From Macrotis lagotis (taxonomy: Eukaryota; Chordata; Mammalia; Peramelemorphia; Peramelidae), in NCBI RefSeq assembly GCF_037893015.1, contig NC_133660.1:285111078-285175077 (forward strand): a stretch of DNA of 64,000 nucleotides. Reading direction: 5' to 3'. A model generated the notes under the pieces. It saw only the letters and a list, made by a program, of their open reading frames with translations. It was not told the DNA's origin and ran no database searches. A program made the position numbers and the translations under genes. Positions 20,130-32,000 of the stretch are shown piece after piece (position 1 is the stretch's first letter; every line of letters begins with the position of its first letter).

Positions 20130-20700
20130 GATTCTGCCCGAGTCTTTCCTCTCACTCAGGGAATTCCAGGAAACAAACTTAAGCAAAAACACCTGTTGAG
20201 GACAGTCTTTGCAGAGCTTTCCTCTCACTCCCTTAATTAAAGGAAACAGAATTTCAACTGAGTTCACCTGTTAAGCACAGTCTTTGAGGGATTTTTCTTC
20301 TCACTCCCAGAATTCCAGGAAAAAGAAACTTAAGCAAGGGCATCTGCTGAGGATAGTCTTTGTAGGGCTTTCCTTGCACTCCCAGAATTCCAGGAAAGAC
20401 GGTTGAGAACAGTCATTGCAGGACTTTTCCCTCACTGGTGGAATTCCAAGAAAGAGAAACCTAAGCAAGGACACTTGATGAGGACACTCTTGTGGGCGTT
20501 TCACTCCCAGAATTACAGGAAACAAAATCTAAAGCCAGAACAGCAGTTGAAGACAGTCATTGCAGACTTTCCTCTCCCTGGTGGAATTCCAAGAAACAGA
20601 AAATTAGGCAAGGACACCTGATGAGGACATTCTTTGAGGGATTTTCATTTCACTCCCCACATTCCAGGAAACAGAATCTTAAGCAGGGGGCTTCTGCCCA
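20130..20700. repeat. ~76-bp tandem repeats inside the LTR
   Basis: Eight or so imperfect units carrying GAATTCCAGGAAAC, AACTTAAGCAAGGACACCTG and GAGGACAGTCTTTGCAGG. The LTR at 63.3-63.56 kb has about three or four. Direct repeats in U3 are common in gammaretroviral LTRs. Confidence 0.8.
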
Positions 20701-20799
20701 GAGCTCTATAATTTATATTAGCGAGTCTCTCACATGCTCTCCAGGTGCCAGTGGTCTAGAAGAGATTCCAACCCAACTGTTTGTCTGTTTTTTAGTTTG

Positions 20800-22430
20800 T
20801 TAATCCAGAAAAATGCTAACATAGGATGAGTGTGTATCCATGCATGCATCCATCCATCCCTGGACTCTTAACAAAAGCATGTATGCCTTTGTATCATGTA
20901 CATGGAGAGTTGTGAGATTATGTACTGCCATAAAGACCTCAACCTATTTTCATTTCTAGTCTGCCTTTTCTTCACTTTAGAAGACTTCTCAAAAGAACTG
21001 GATCTCTGAGGATGATGCTGGAGCTTAAGGACCTGACCCAGGTGAAATAGGCCTCCATTTCTCTCTCTGTAAAATCAAAGGCTTGGATCTTAGGGTTTCT
21101 TAGGTCCTTTCTAACTCTTAGGAATCTTGGCAGATCCACGCTCCTCCCTACCTGGCCTCACCCTCACCTGATACATCATTGAGCTAACTTAGAGTTGTCA
21201 CCCAGGCTTTGGGAGTTTTTTTTTAAAGAAATAAATAGTTTCCTGAGAAGAGTTAGTTGTGATGTTCCCTTCAGACCCAGCTGAGGACAGAAGAACAAAG
21301 AACCACACATTGTCCTCTTGGTTGAACTTGTGGACAAGCAGTTGAAGTGGGACAACATAGGGAGGTTGGGGAAAGCTTTCCAGTTGCTTGACCCAAAAGT
21401 CAGAGGACCAAGAACTCACCTCCATTTGTCTATCTGGGGTGTGGGGAGGGTGAACAACGTCAATGGAAACCATCCCACCCTTCAAAGCTGGGGAGAAGTA
21501 AAAAACAGGTTGTGAGTTCCCTAAAAAATTGCATCCTGCTTCTCTGCTTAGAACTCCAGATACAAACAAACCAAGGAGGATGATGAAGATGCTGGTGAGA
21601 GGTCTCCAGTGTGTGTCAGGTGAAAAGGCCCACTTGCTGGATATGCCTTCATCTTATGTCCCCGGCTAGCAGAAATCCTGGGGCTGCCTTGTCCTATACT
21701 TACGTGTCTGTAGGAAGAGCCCCAGAGAGCTGACAAGCACCCCCCGAGGGTTGGTTTATTGCCCACAGATGCTTTGAAGGCACCTGCTTTAAGAAGACTC
21801 AGGACTGGAGAAAGAATAAGGTGAGGTGCAGCAGAATCAGGGGCATCTGCTTTGAATTCTTCTGAGCAAACCCTTTCTCTGGGCCTCAGTTTACTCTTGT
21901 GTGAAGTAGCAGAACTAGATGAGCTCCACTCTCACTCTCCTCACTCCTACATATCTGGGTTGCTTCTAGCTCTGAGGTGTTAGGATTTGTGATAACCCTA
22001 AAGAACAGAGGTCATCATTTCTCTGCTGTTCCAGAAGCTTCTGTGGTTCTACCATAAAATATCAACTCTGGTCCTGCATTTAAGAGCTTTTAGAACTTGA
22101 TTCTGACCCATCTCAGACATTACATCTGGGCCACACTGGCCTATTGGCTATTCTCAGAGCATGACATTTCCTACCTCACCTTAATTAGGCCTTTGTGGAG
22201 GCCCAGTGTTCTATCCACAGGACATCCTAGTTACCTGAGTGATGGAGATAGGGCCCACCTTCAGTGTTGAAGAGGTAGTTTTGGTCTTTGTAGTGAATGA
22301 GAACAGCTGTAGGGAGTGGGGCAGGGTAGAGTAGCACAGTGCCTAGGGGGTCCTTTTGCCAGAGCCAGTCTTGCAAGGAGGTGAGGATGGATATTGATGG
22401 GGGAGCATAAGTACCTTTAGTTTAAAAGAA
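20800..22430. other. Intergenic, little recognised
   Basis: No gene supported. 21.02-21.15 kb has MIR-like wording (CCTCCATTTCTCTCTCTGTAAAAT). A 123-codon frame on the minus strand (21569-21198) has no family motif I recognise and no matching copy elsewhere in the window. Confidence 0.4.
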
Positions 22431-22438
22431 GAGGAAGG

Positions 22439-22580
22439 GGAAGCTAGGTGGAGCAGTAGAGCGAGCATTGGCCCTCAAGTCAGGAGGAGACCTGAGTTAA
22501 AATTGGGGCTGAGACACTTAATAATTGCCTAGCTCTGTGACCTTGGACAAGTCACTTAACCCGATTGCCCTAAATAAATA
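22439..22580 (+). repeat. SINE (WSINE-like), plus strand
   Basis: GGAAGCTAGGTGGAGCAGTAG start, CACTTAATAATTGCCTAGC, and a CCCGATTGCCCTAAATAAAT end. Confidence 0.85.
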
Positions 22581-22589
22581 AAATTTATA

Positions 22590-24295
22590 TGTTAACATTT
22601 TATTTGTTTTCCAATTATTTTTTGTAAGGTTTTGAATTTTATAATTTCCCCCCTCCCCCCCCCAGAAGGCTGTCTGGTAGTCTCTACATTGTTTCCATGC
22701 CCTACATTGATGTAAATTGAATGTTATAAGTGTAAGCATAAGAATAAACATAACCCCCCCCCCCCCCCAAGAAGATGAAAGACCTCAAGAACAGAGAGAG
22801 AGAGAGAGAAAAAAAAATGTACTTCAGTTTGTGTTTAGATTCCAATAGTTCTGTCTCTGGGGTGAATTGCTTTTTTTACCATAAGTCCCCCCAGGGAAGC
22901 TGCTTTGATATTTTTCCCACAGTTGCTATTACTAGCTGTACCTCCACTCTATTCCTCCCCACTCTCATTTATTCTATACTCTCTCTCTCCTTTCATCCTG
23001 GCCCTGTCCAAAAGTATGTTGAATCTGAGTACCCTCTCCCTTGATCTTCCCTCTCTTCTATCACCTATGCCCCCTTTCCCTCCCTCCCTTCCCCCTTATC
23101 CCATCCCTTCCTTCTCATTTTTCCTCTAGAGCAAGGTAGATTTCCTCACCCTATTAAGTGTGTATGTTATTTCCTCTCTGAGCCATTTCTGCTGAGCCAT
23201 TCCCCCTTGCCTACCCCCTTTCCACTCCATTGAAAAAAGTTTTTTTCTTGACTCTTATGTGAAATTTCTTAGCTCCTTCTTCATCTCCTTTCCCTTCCTT
23301 TCAGTACTTCCCTTTATCACCCATTGACTCCATCTTTTTACTATATTATACCATTATATTCTGCTCCTTCCTGTGCATTGCTTATATATGCCCCTTCTAA
23401 CTGCTCTTATAAATGAGAAAGTTCATATGAGTTATCAATATCCTCTTCCTGTGTAGGAATACAAACAGTATCATTAAGTTCCTCCTAGTTAGTCCTTCTC
23501 ATTCACCCCCGTTGTGGTTCACCAGCGTCCTGTACTTGGAGTTCAAACTTTCTGTTCAGCTCTGGTTGTTTCAATATCAAGTTTGAAAGTCCCCTGTTTC
23601 ACTGAAAGTCCATCTTTTCCACTGAAAGAGAATGTTCAGTTTTGCTAGTTAATTCTTGGTTGTAAACCAAGATCTTTTGCCTTCTGGAATATCCTATTCC
23701 AATCCATATGAGCCCTTAATGTAGATGCTGCCAGATCCTGTGCAATCTGACTATGGAGCCTCCGTAGTTGAATTGTCTGTTTCTGGCAGCTTTTAGAATT
23801 TTCTCTTTGATTTGGGAGTTTTGGAATTTGGCCATAATATTCCTGGAAGTTTTTCTTTTGGGGTCTCTTTTAGGAGGTGACTGGTGAATTCCCCCAATTT
23901 CTATTTTACCCTCTGCTTCTAGCATCTCAGGGCAATTTTGCTGTATTATTTCTTTAAAAATGAAGTCCAGGCTCTTCTCCTGGTCGTGGCTTTCAGATAG
24001 CCCAATAATTTTTAAATTATTTCTTCTGGATCTGTTTATGAGGTCGGTTTTTTTTTCAATGAAATATTTCATATTTTCTTCTAATTTTTGGCTTTTTTGG
24101 AAGAGTTTTATTTCTTCCTGATTTCTAGCAAAGTCATCAGCTTCCTTTAGTTCCATTCTGCATTTGAAGGAGTTATTTTCTTCAGAGAGCTTTTTTATCT
24201 CCTTTTCCAGCTGACCAATTCTGCTTTTTAAGTCATTCTTCTCCTCATTTGCCTTTTGTTTTGCTTTTTTCCATTAGGCCTAAACTGGTTTTTAA
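22590..24295 (-). mobile_element. HAL1-like element: L1 ORF1 followed directly by a 3' UTR, minus strand
   Basis: An open frame at 24156-23716 (146 codons) is L1 ORF1 protein, RNA-recognition part: LINRSRRNNLKIIGLSE, then a PKRDPKRKTSRNIMAKF stretch and KEKILKAARNRQ. Behind it, from 23.7 down to 22.6 kb, comes a long untranslated tail and no ORF2. The same ORF1-plus-tail order is seen at 47.5-50.9 kb. That layout is the HAL1 (half-L1) type, which must borrow L1 machinery. The copy is 5'-truncated near 24.29 kb. Confidence 0.7.
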
Positions 24296-24299
24296 CATA

Positions 24300-25200
24300 T
24301 TATTTTTCCTATAAGATCCCCAATCTCTCTACCGCATTTTCTTGGAGTGATCTTGGAGTGGTCCTTTGTCATGGAGCATGGTCTTGGAGTAATCCTTTGC
24401 CTGGAAAATTGGCCCCATGATGACCTAGATTGAGCGGTGCCAAACGAAACTGGGCTAGTCTTTGAGAGATAGCATTCCAAGCCATTTCCAGAACTTTCTG
24501 GTACTACCACAGCCTTGGAGACCCCAAGGTCTTCTCCACACTCTGAGGAGGCAGTGGTCACTGGGCAAGTTGGCTAGTAGCCTAGATGAGGAATCACAAT
24601 TCCAGAACTGCAGAGAATGTCCCTGAATATTGAGTCCAGCCCACCTACCACCAACCTCTGCTCAAAGACTTTAGTGAAGGGGTCTCTACCACCTCCTAAG
24701 GCATCTCACCCCTCTTTGGGGGAGCTCAAATTATTGACAAGTTTTTGCTTGTTCTAGTTCTGCTGCCAGAATGAACCAAACTTGAAGACTCTCTGAGGTG
24801 TCCCTGCTTCAGAGGCTTTCTCCTCTCCAGGCCCCTGATCCTTAGATTCCCATTTGTAAGAATAGAAACTTGGGCTGCACCTTTGTGGTCACCTTGTATT
24901 ATGCAAATGAAGAAACCAAGGGCTAGGGAAGGCATGTCATCAAGGTGTCACAGGTATCAAGTCATGGAGCTATACTTTACCCTTGATTCCAATTCCAAAT
25001 TCAGTATTTTCACTTTGAAAGGATCCCAAGAAGACTAGAAAATTGAGCTAAATCTTGTTTGATTATATTGATTAGAAGCAATTGTAACATTTTCTACTTG
25101 GGTTCAAAAATATCAGTTTCCCACGTACAAGAACAGAGTGTTGTGAGATTCTGTAGAGCACCTTGGAACTATGTCCTAAGGGCTCTAAAGCCATGCCTGC
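24300..25200. other. Intergenic, mostly unassigned
   Basis: No gene seen. Parts of 24.6-25.0 kb look like an old MIR/THER-type SINE (GGCATGTCATCAAGGTGTCAC), too decayed for a firm call. Confidence 0.35.
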
Positions 25201-25769
25201 CCTTTGGTCTAGTGTAACACTGCTGGGTCTATATTCCAGAAGAGATGAAATACTGGAAGAAAAAAATCTATATGTTTAGGGATAGTTATAGCACCTCTTT
25301 TTTTGGTGACATGGAGATTGAGGAGATGCCCAGCAGTTGGGGATTGACTGAACAAATTGTGGTATGTGATTGGGATGAAATGCTATTCTCTTGTTGGAAA
25401 TGCTGAACAGGATGCTCTCAGTAAAAGAAAAAGACACAAAAAACTTCCTTGAGCAGATGAAATGGGAAATGTACCTTAAACAAAAGTTTTTAAATTGATT
25501 TTTTACTTTTCTGGATACAAGTTATAAAAGTTTTTCAACATTCATCCATATGCATATGCATATTTATAAGTTACACAATTTCCTTTCACCATTCTTTTCT
25601 ACCCCCCCATCCACTCAGCAGCAGTCAGGTGAATGTAGTCCATAGACTTTTGTATTTAACATGTTACAGATTAGTCATTTTTGGTATGAGTAATTATGAT
25701 TAAGGGAAAAGAGAGAAAACCAGGAAAGAAATACACAAGAGAAATTTTTTTAAAAGTGAATGTGCAAGG

Positions 25770-25912
25770 GGGTGGCTAGGTGGTGCAATGGATAAACCAG
25801 CCCTGGAGTCAGGAGTACCTGGGTTCAAATCTGGTCTCAGACACTTAATAATGACCTAGCTGTGTGGCCTTGGGCAAGCCACTTAACCCCATTTGCCTTG
25901 CAAAAAACCTAA
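25770..25912 (+). repeat. SINE (WSINE-like), plus strand
   Basis: GGGTGGCTAGGTGGTGCAATGG start, GCCTTGCAAAAAACC tail. Confidence 0.9.
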
Positions 25913-25936
25913 AAAAACCCAAAAAACGAATGTACA

Positions 25937-26083
25937 GGCAGCTAGGTGGCGCAGTGGATAGCACATAGGCCTGGAGTCAGGAGGACCTGAGTTCAAAATC
26001 TGGCCTCAGACACTTAATCATTACCTAGGTGTGATGGTGTGATCTTGGGCAAGTCACTTAACCCCATTGCCTTACAAAAAGCA
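25937..26083 (+). repeat. SINE (WSINE-like), plus strand
   Basis: GGCAGCTAGGTGGCGCAGTGG start, GCCTTACAAAAAGC tail, directly behind the previous SINE in the same orientation. Confidence 0.9.
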
Positions 26084-26738
26084 AAAAACAAGCAGACAAA
26101 AAAAGTGAATATGGTCTTCATCAGATTCTGAAGGGGTTTTTGTTTTGTTTTGTTTTATTGTTCTTCCTCTGGATGGGGATAGTATCGTCCATAGCTGGTC
26201 TTATAGTTTGTCCTAGCTCTCTGAACTGCTAAGAGGAGCTGCATCCATCAGGGTAGATTAACTCACAATGTTATTGTTACTATGTACAATGTTCTCTTGC
26301 TTCTGCTCCCTTCAATCAGCATCAGTTCCTGTAATTCTTTCTGTGCTTCTCTAGAGTCTGACCATTCATAGTTTCTTATAGAACAATAGTACTCCATAAG
26401 GTTCATATAATATAACTTGTTCAACTATTACCCAATTTCCCCTAAATTTCCAATTCTTTGCCACTACAAAAAGAGCTGCTATAAATATTTTGGAAAATGT
26501 GGAACTTTTTCCAGTTTTTATGATTTCTTCTGTACCTTAAACAAATTGACAGCAATTTTGCAGTATGATCAGCTGTGAATGACTTACCTTTCTCAGCAAT
26601 GCTGTGAGACCCAAGAAAACTCTGAAGGACTTATAGAGAATGCTATCCTTCTTCAAGACAGATTTGATGCTGTCTGAAGACAGATAGATTGAAGCATGCT
26701 TTTTTTTTTCCACTTTATTTTTCTTGATGTTTCATTTT

Positions 26739-26743
<5 letters not shown>

Positions 26744-26772
<29 letters not shown>

Positions 26773-26775
26773 TAT
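26744..26775. repeat. (TG)n microsatellite
   Basis: TG dinucleotide run behind the L1 tail. Confidence 0.9.
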
Positions 26776-27249
26776 GTTTACTTTTACATCATGACTATAG
26801 TAGTAAGGTTAAAAACGAACAAACAAATAAATAAATAAATAAATAAAAGAGAAATAAAAGAACAGGGGTTGTGGTTATCCATCAGTTTTCTTGAAAAAGA
26901 ACCAGGGGTCATGATGGACTGTAAATTCCATATAAGTGCATAATTAGATAAGATGGGGCAGCCAGGGAAACTCATGTAGTGCTGCTTTAATTGAGGAGCT
27001 GGCAAGAATAGGATTGTTCTTGTCCCACTGTGTCACAGAGGAGGGCACTGATGTTGATGATAAGCATTGGGATCTTCTACCAGGAAGATCAGTTGGGATA
27101 TACATCATGACCTAGTGACTAGGTGTCTCTACCTGTATTCAGGAAGGTGTGAGTTCAAATCTTCCCTCCCACACTTACTAATTGTGACAATTGGGCAGAC
27201 TATTGAACCACTCTTGATTCTTAGTTTCCCCTTTTAAAGATGGCAATGG

Positions 27250-27348
27250 AGCGGCTAGGTGGTGCAGTGGACCTGAGTTCAAATCCAGCCTCAGACACTT
27301 AACAATTACCTAGCCACTTAACCCCATTGCCTTGAAAAATATAAAAAA
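27250..27348 (+). repeat. SINE (WSINE-like), internally deleted
   Basis: Starts GCGGCTAGGTGGTGCAGTGG but jumps directly to ACCTGAGTTCAAATCC, so about 30 bases are missing; a second gap lies before CCACTTAACCCC. Confidence 0.85.
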
Positions 27349-27379
27349 AAATGGCAATAACAATGCCTGTCACTCTTAA

Positions 27380-27474
27380 ATGACTTTCCCAAGGTCATAC
27401 AGAAAGGCAGATTTGAACTCAGGTCCTCCTGACTCCAGGGCCGGTGCTTTATCCATTGCACCACCTAGCTGCCT
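27380..27474 (-). repeat. SINE (WSINE-like), partial, minus strand
   Basis: GATTTGAACTCAGGTCC through CACCACCTAGCTGCC. Confidence 0.8.
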
Positions 27475-28505
27475 CACACCTATCACTCTTATACCACAAA
27501 CTTGTGGTGATCTGATGAGATTCCAGTCTGTGAATCACATTATTTAACATCAGTCAGGACAAGTTACTTCCCCCATCCTGGGCCTTGGTTTCCTCATTTG
27601 TAAAATGTGGGCGTTGGCAAGTCCCTTTGGGTTCTAGGTTTATAGATGACTATGTTTATCCTTCCTTTCCCTTGAAGGACCTGGGCACAGCCAGCCTAGA
27701 CAGGAGAGTATTCAGGGCCACCAAATAAGGATCATTTAAAGGCCTGAAAGGATGGTCATGGAGGTAGAAGCATCACAATTGCTTGGTTTGTCCCCAAGGA
27801 CAGAAATTGGAGTTATCTGAGGAGCTGGAGTAGCCTGGATATTGGAATGGGGGGAAGACCATGTCTCCAAGAGATCTGCTCAGCAGCAGAAAGGGCTGCC
27901 TCAGTAAGTGATGAGCTCCCCATTCCCAGAGGTCATCAAGTCAAGACAAGATGACCTGTCACCAAGGCTGTTACATAGGAGGCTTCCTTTCACAAGGTCC
28001 GAAATAAAGGGGATTGAACTGGGGGGTGGGGTGGGGCTCTTAAAGCAGAGCTGAGAGTCACTGAGGAATCCAAGGCAGTCTTTAATGCTGAAGGATTTTG
28101 GAAGATGATCAGCCCTGCTAGACTGCTAGGTGTGCAATCTTAGTGATGTCCAGATGTTTTATAGTGAGGGAGCCCAGAGCCAACCCTTCCCAGGGCCTGG
28201 GTCCAGAGGAGGGCAGCCTGTGACTAACTTGGAAGTTTCCAGCCTAGCTTACTCCCCAAGTGAAGAGCCACTTCCTGGGCCCACCAGCACGGGGCCCTCT
28301 GAGCTGTCCCTGAAATGAGTTTCAATTTAGGATTCTATTCTGTGCTTTTTTGGTCAGGGCAGAGTTAGGATGTTCACATCCACAGATGTGTGCTGGGCCT
28401 TCCTCTCCCTTCTAGAGGATTTCCTACCTATTGGAGTGATTTATATTAGTCCCATATCATCAGTCATTGCCCAGGAAGCACAGGTGAGAGGACCAATATT
28501 GGATG

Positions 28506-28506
<1 letters not shown>

Positions 28507-28540
<34 letters not shown>
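28507..28540. repeat. (TG)n microsatellite
   Basis: TG run at the place that corresponds to the longer run at 6865-6931. Confidence 0.9.
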
Positions 28541-28541
<1 letters not shown>

Positions 28542-29029
28542 TGGGGTTGTGACTTGTGCTTGTGTGGTGTGTTTGTACTCTGGGTACTTAAGAGGACTGC
28601 TTTAGATGAATGATCTTTGGAATTGGAACAGGTAGAGGAAATGTGCAGGAGATGGCACCTATGTCATCACTCCATACCACTCAATGGTGTCCAGCCCCAA
28701 CTAAGGGAGGTGTCCACTTCCCTGCTCCTGCTCACCTGCTGTGGGGAGGAGTCTTATCCAGAGAGTCCTTTCTGGTGGAATGTGTGGACATCAGCAGGTT
28801 TCCTTGGTGCTGATAGCTGGACCTCTCTTTTCAGTGATCAGTCAAGTCCAATTAAAGATTGAGGATCACTCTGCTCCCTGCCCAATGGGAGTAGGAAGGG
28901 GAGGGATGAAGAACAGTTGCTCTTAAAAAGGGTTCGATTCAGAGTCCACTCATCAGCTCCCCTGACCCCATTTGCCACCTGTTATTGCTTCCTATTAAAG
29001 ACCCTAGAATTTCTTGCCATTTCTCTTAG

Positions 29030-29095
29030 CAATAACAGCCAAGGAGGTGCCATCTGGTGCCTGAGGATTCTGACTTGCAGAGGGCAGAAATGCAG
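29030..29095 (+). CDS. PLAAT3: PLAAT3-like gene C, exon 1 (leader end and ATG)
   Basis: Acceptor CATTTCTCTTAG (to 29029), a 60-base leader, then ATG at 29090-29092, CAG, and donor GTAGGT at 29096. Only Met-Gln is encoded here. Human PLAAT3 likewise has a few residues before its [10 protein letters not shown]. An additional non-coding 5' exon probably exists but is not identified. Confidence 0.75.
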
Positions 29096-32000
29096 GTAGG
29101 TACTTGGTAAATATTTGTAACAACAGGATGGATTTGTGCTTTTAGGTGGGGACTTGAGGGGAGAGGGGCTCAGGGTTTAAGGCCAATACTCTCTTCAGGA
29201 TTCTCAGGCCCCACTTTGGGAGTGAGTTAGGCAGATATTCAGTGGTGGCTTCCAACAAGATACAGATTCTATCCATTATTCTGAGAAAGTATTGAGAATT
29301 CACTTATGGGGTGGTTTGGAGGAAAAAAAGAGGAATAGAAACTGTATAAAGCCAGTGCTAGCAGAAAGACAGAGATCCTGGCTTTGTTGTTATTTTAGTA
29401 CAGCTTGTCTCTGAGACCGACAAGTGTCATTCCAAATGCCTCAGGATCTATTTTGGACTGTCTTGGTAACTCACTTGGTGATAGAATTTCAGAACCTTTC
29501 AGGTTTCAATTTTGCTTTTCCTGAGGTATATGTATAAAAAGAGTTTGTAACTTACGTTTGGAAAAAAAGACTTTCTTATTCATAAATACAAGACAGGACA
29601 TGAGAGTTGGGGGGGGTGACAGAGAAAGATCAAGAACCAAAAGGGAGCAGGAAGCCACTGAGCTCAGCCCCTCCTCATTACAGTAACTTGAGATTTGCTG
29701 GGGTCACACAGCTTAACTTTATTAAGTCTTTTATCATTTCTCTTTGATGTTTATTTACCGTTTTCATTTCTGTTGAGTCTTCTGTTCAAATCTCAGATTT
29801 TCTATTGAATTCTGGTCTTTTCAGCAGGAATGCTTTAAAATCCTCTATTTCATTGAATATCTATTCTTTCCCCTGAAGGATTATACTTAGTTTCACCAAG
29901 GTTATTCTTGGTTCTAATCCTAGTTCTTTTCCCTTCTAGAATGTCATATTCCAAAGTCTCCTCAATATCTGAATTCTTTCTGGCTATTTGCAATATTTTC
30001 TTCCTTGATGTGGGAGCTCTGAAATTTGGCTATAACATCTCTAAGAGTTGTTATATTGGGATTTCTTTACAGAAATTATTGGTAGATACATTCAATTTCT
30101 GTTTTATCCTCTGTATCAAAAACATCAAGGCACTTTTCCTTTATAATTTCCTGAAGATGATATCTAGAATCTTTTTTTATAATGGCTTTCAGATAGTCTA
30201 GTAATTCTATTTTTTTTTTTTTTTGCTTTTTGCAGGGCAATGGGGTTAAGTGAATTGCCTAAGGTCACATAGCTAGGTAATTATTAAGTGTCTGAGGCCT
30301 GATTTGAACTCAGGTACTCCTGACTCCAGAGCTGGTGCTCTATCCATTATGCCACCTAGCTGCCCCTATTTTTTTTTTTTTTGTTAGGTTAGACATGAAG
30401 TTTTATTCTCTAGGATTTAGCATTAACCTACAGGTAGAGGTCATTCTGGTAATGACCTCCCCAAGTTGAGGAAGATCAGAACATTTATCCAATAGTAAGG
30501 GAAAGGGAATAGAATAAATGACAAGAGTAGACAAAACCTTAAACTTCCCTGAAAACTTTCTATTATTTGATATCAAAGAGAATCATCTTTCTACAATAAT
30601 TCGATTTTCTGTCACCTGAAGGAGATAACATTTTAAAATGAGTTTAAATACCAGGAAAGCAGGACAAGAACTCTTTTCCAAGCCTAAAGAAGGACACAAT
30701 TCTTTCCTGGATTAAAGAGGGCAGGCCCAATCTTCCTTTCAAAGTCTGAAGTAGGGTAGCTAGGTGGTGCAGTGGATAGAGCACTGGCCTTGGAATCAGG
30801 AGTAGAGGAGTTCAAGTTTAACTTCAGACACTTGCCACTCACTAGTTGTGTGACCTTGAGCAAGTCACTTGGGCAAGGGAACTTGGCAAGTGGACCCAGA
30901 TGGTTTTGGAGGAGACAGTGAGGCTGACCACCTAGTCCCCCTCACTCAGATCTAATTCATGTGTTGTCATGGCATTCCATCCCTGATGTCATGGTCTTCT
31001 TTGAGAATAAAGGATAAATACCAAAGGAGGGCACATTCTATTCCTCTCAATAGCTAAGAAAATCAACCTTTGACCAGGAATATAGTTGTAAAATCTTATA
31101 GTAATTATTATTTCATGCTCCTGTTTTCAGAGTTAGTTCCGAGTGGGTCTGCAAGTTTTTGATGTTTCTAAGGTGTGAGAAAGTTGTAGTCACTGCTCTC
31201 CTGGTCTGCTCTGGTCTTTACTAAGGAAGGACTCCTACCCCTTATGCAGCCCCAAAAGCCTGGTCCTGAAGCTGTGAGCAGGACCTCTGCTCCCTTGGAA
31301 TCAATCCCAAGCAGGGTTCTCTGCCTTAGAATTGTAATCCAGAGCTGCTTATTGGCAATAACATTGCCAATCAGAGCCAGCTTCACCCAGTATCAGCAAT
31401 GAATGCCTTAGACTCTCTTTCTGACTAGCTGTCTGACACCCCCCTACCCCCTTCCTGTGTTTGGGCTAGGAGCTCCTAGAACTATTGCTGTTGTTACAGC
31501 TGCTCTTGCTCTTGCCCACTCCACTGTCACAGATCTCCTCTGAAGACCTCTGAAGTTGTTGTAGATTGCAAAAATGGCACTCCCTGATTTTTCTATAATT
31601 TGTTGTTCCATAATTTGATTTGGGGCATTATTTTACACTTGTTTGGAAGGCAATGTTGGGAGACTTCAGCTGTATCTTCACCTATACTCCACCATCTTGG
31701 TTCCTAATATGTCATATCACTTCTAAGTCTTGTCTTGTATAGGTTCAACAGCACTGGTTCCTTTAATGGCCTGTCTCAAACCCCTTAGAACATACTTTCT
31801 CATCTTTCTCCTAGTCCTAATGCAGCTTCTAACCTGACTTTGGTTTGTGGTTTTATAGCCAGAGCCCAAGCCGGGAGACCTGATTGAGATTTTCAGACCA
31901 TTGTACTGTCATTGGGCTGTTTATGTGGGTGATGGTTATGTTGTCCACCTGGCACCTCCAGGTAAGGAGCACCCTGGCTTTGTGAGGTTCTATTTATTGG

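Larger units (their letters stand above)
19290..20760 (-). mobile_element. ERV fragment: gag-side sequence, primer-binding site and LTR with tandem repeats, minus strand
   Basis: Paralogous to 62.77-63.56 kb. On the minus strand the order is LTR (20.76 to about 19.72 kb), a sequence like a proline-tRNA primer-binding site (about 19699-19717, reading TGGGGACTCATGTGGGCTC), then leader and gag-side sequence down to 19.29 kb. The LTR holds about eight imperfect ~76-bp repeats (20.13-20.7 kb) and a pair of inverted arms near 19.74-19.91 kb. Class I (gammaretrovirus-like) is suggested by the primer site. The copy is broken and lacks pol. Confidence 0.65.
25485..26531 (-). mobile_element. Nested LINE 3' fragment with 14-bp target-site duplication, minus strand
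   Basis: GTACCTTAAACAAA stands at 25471-25484 and again at 26532-26545. The insert begins T-rich (reverse of an A tail) and holds CAATAGTACTCCATAAGGTTC and AAGAGCTGCTATAAATATTTTG, reverse L1-type 3' wording. Two SINEs (25770 and 25937) were added later. Confidence 0.75.
25205..26735 (+). mobile_element. L1 3' end, plus strand, split by a nested LINE
   Basis: ACACTGCTGGGTCTATATTCC and GGATTGACTGAACAAATTGTGG match the ORF2 tail/3' UTR wording at 13.13-13.28 kb. The element is interrupted at 25471-26545 by a minus-strand insertion with a 14-base target duplication, then goes on to about 26.7 kb. Broken. Confidence 0.65.
26776..27660. other. Intergenic with SINE pieces
   Basis: No gene. MIR-like wording at 27.11-27.24 kb (GTGAGTTCAAATCTTCCCTCC) and at 27.54-27.63 kb (CTTGGTTTCCTCATTTGTAA), around two truncated SINEs. 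Confidence 0.45.
29096..31858 (+). other. Intron 1 of gene C
   Basis: First part paralogous to intron 1 of A/B. It then holds a fragment of HAL1/L1 ORF1, two SINEs and the shared intron-1 repeat. Confidence 0.7.

Noticed and set aside
20017-20803. Several 60-100-codon frames
   Set aside because: All come from the ~76-bp LTR repeats, whose unit keeps short frames open.
21198-21569. 123-codon minus-strand frame
   Set aside because: No recognised domain, no paralogue in the window, composition not distinctive.
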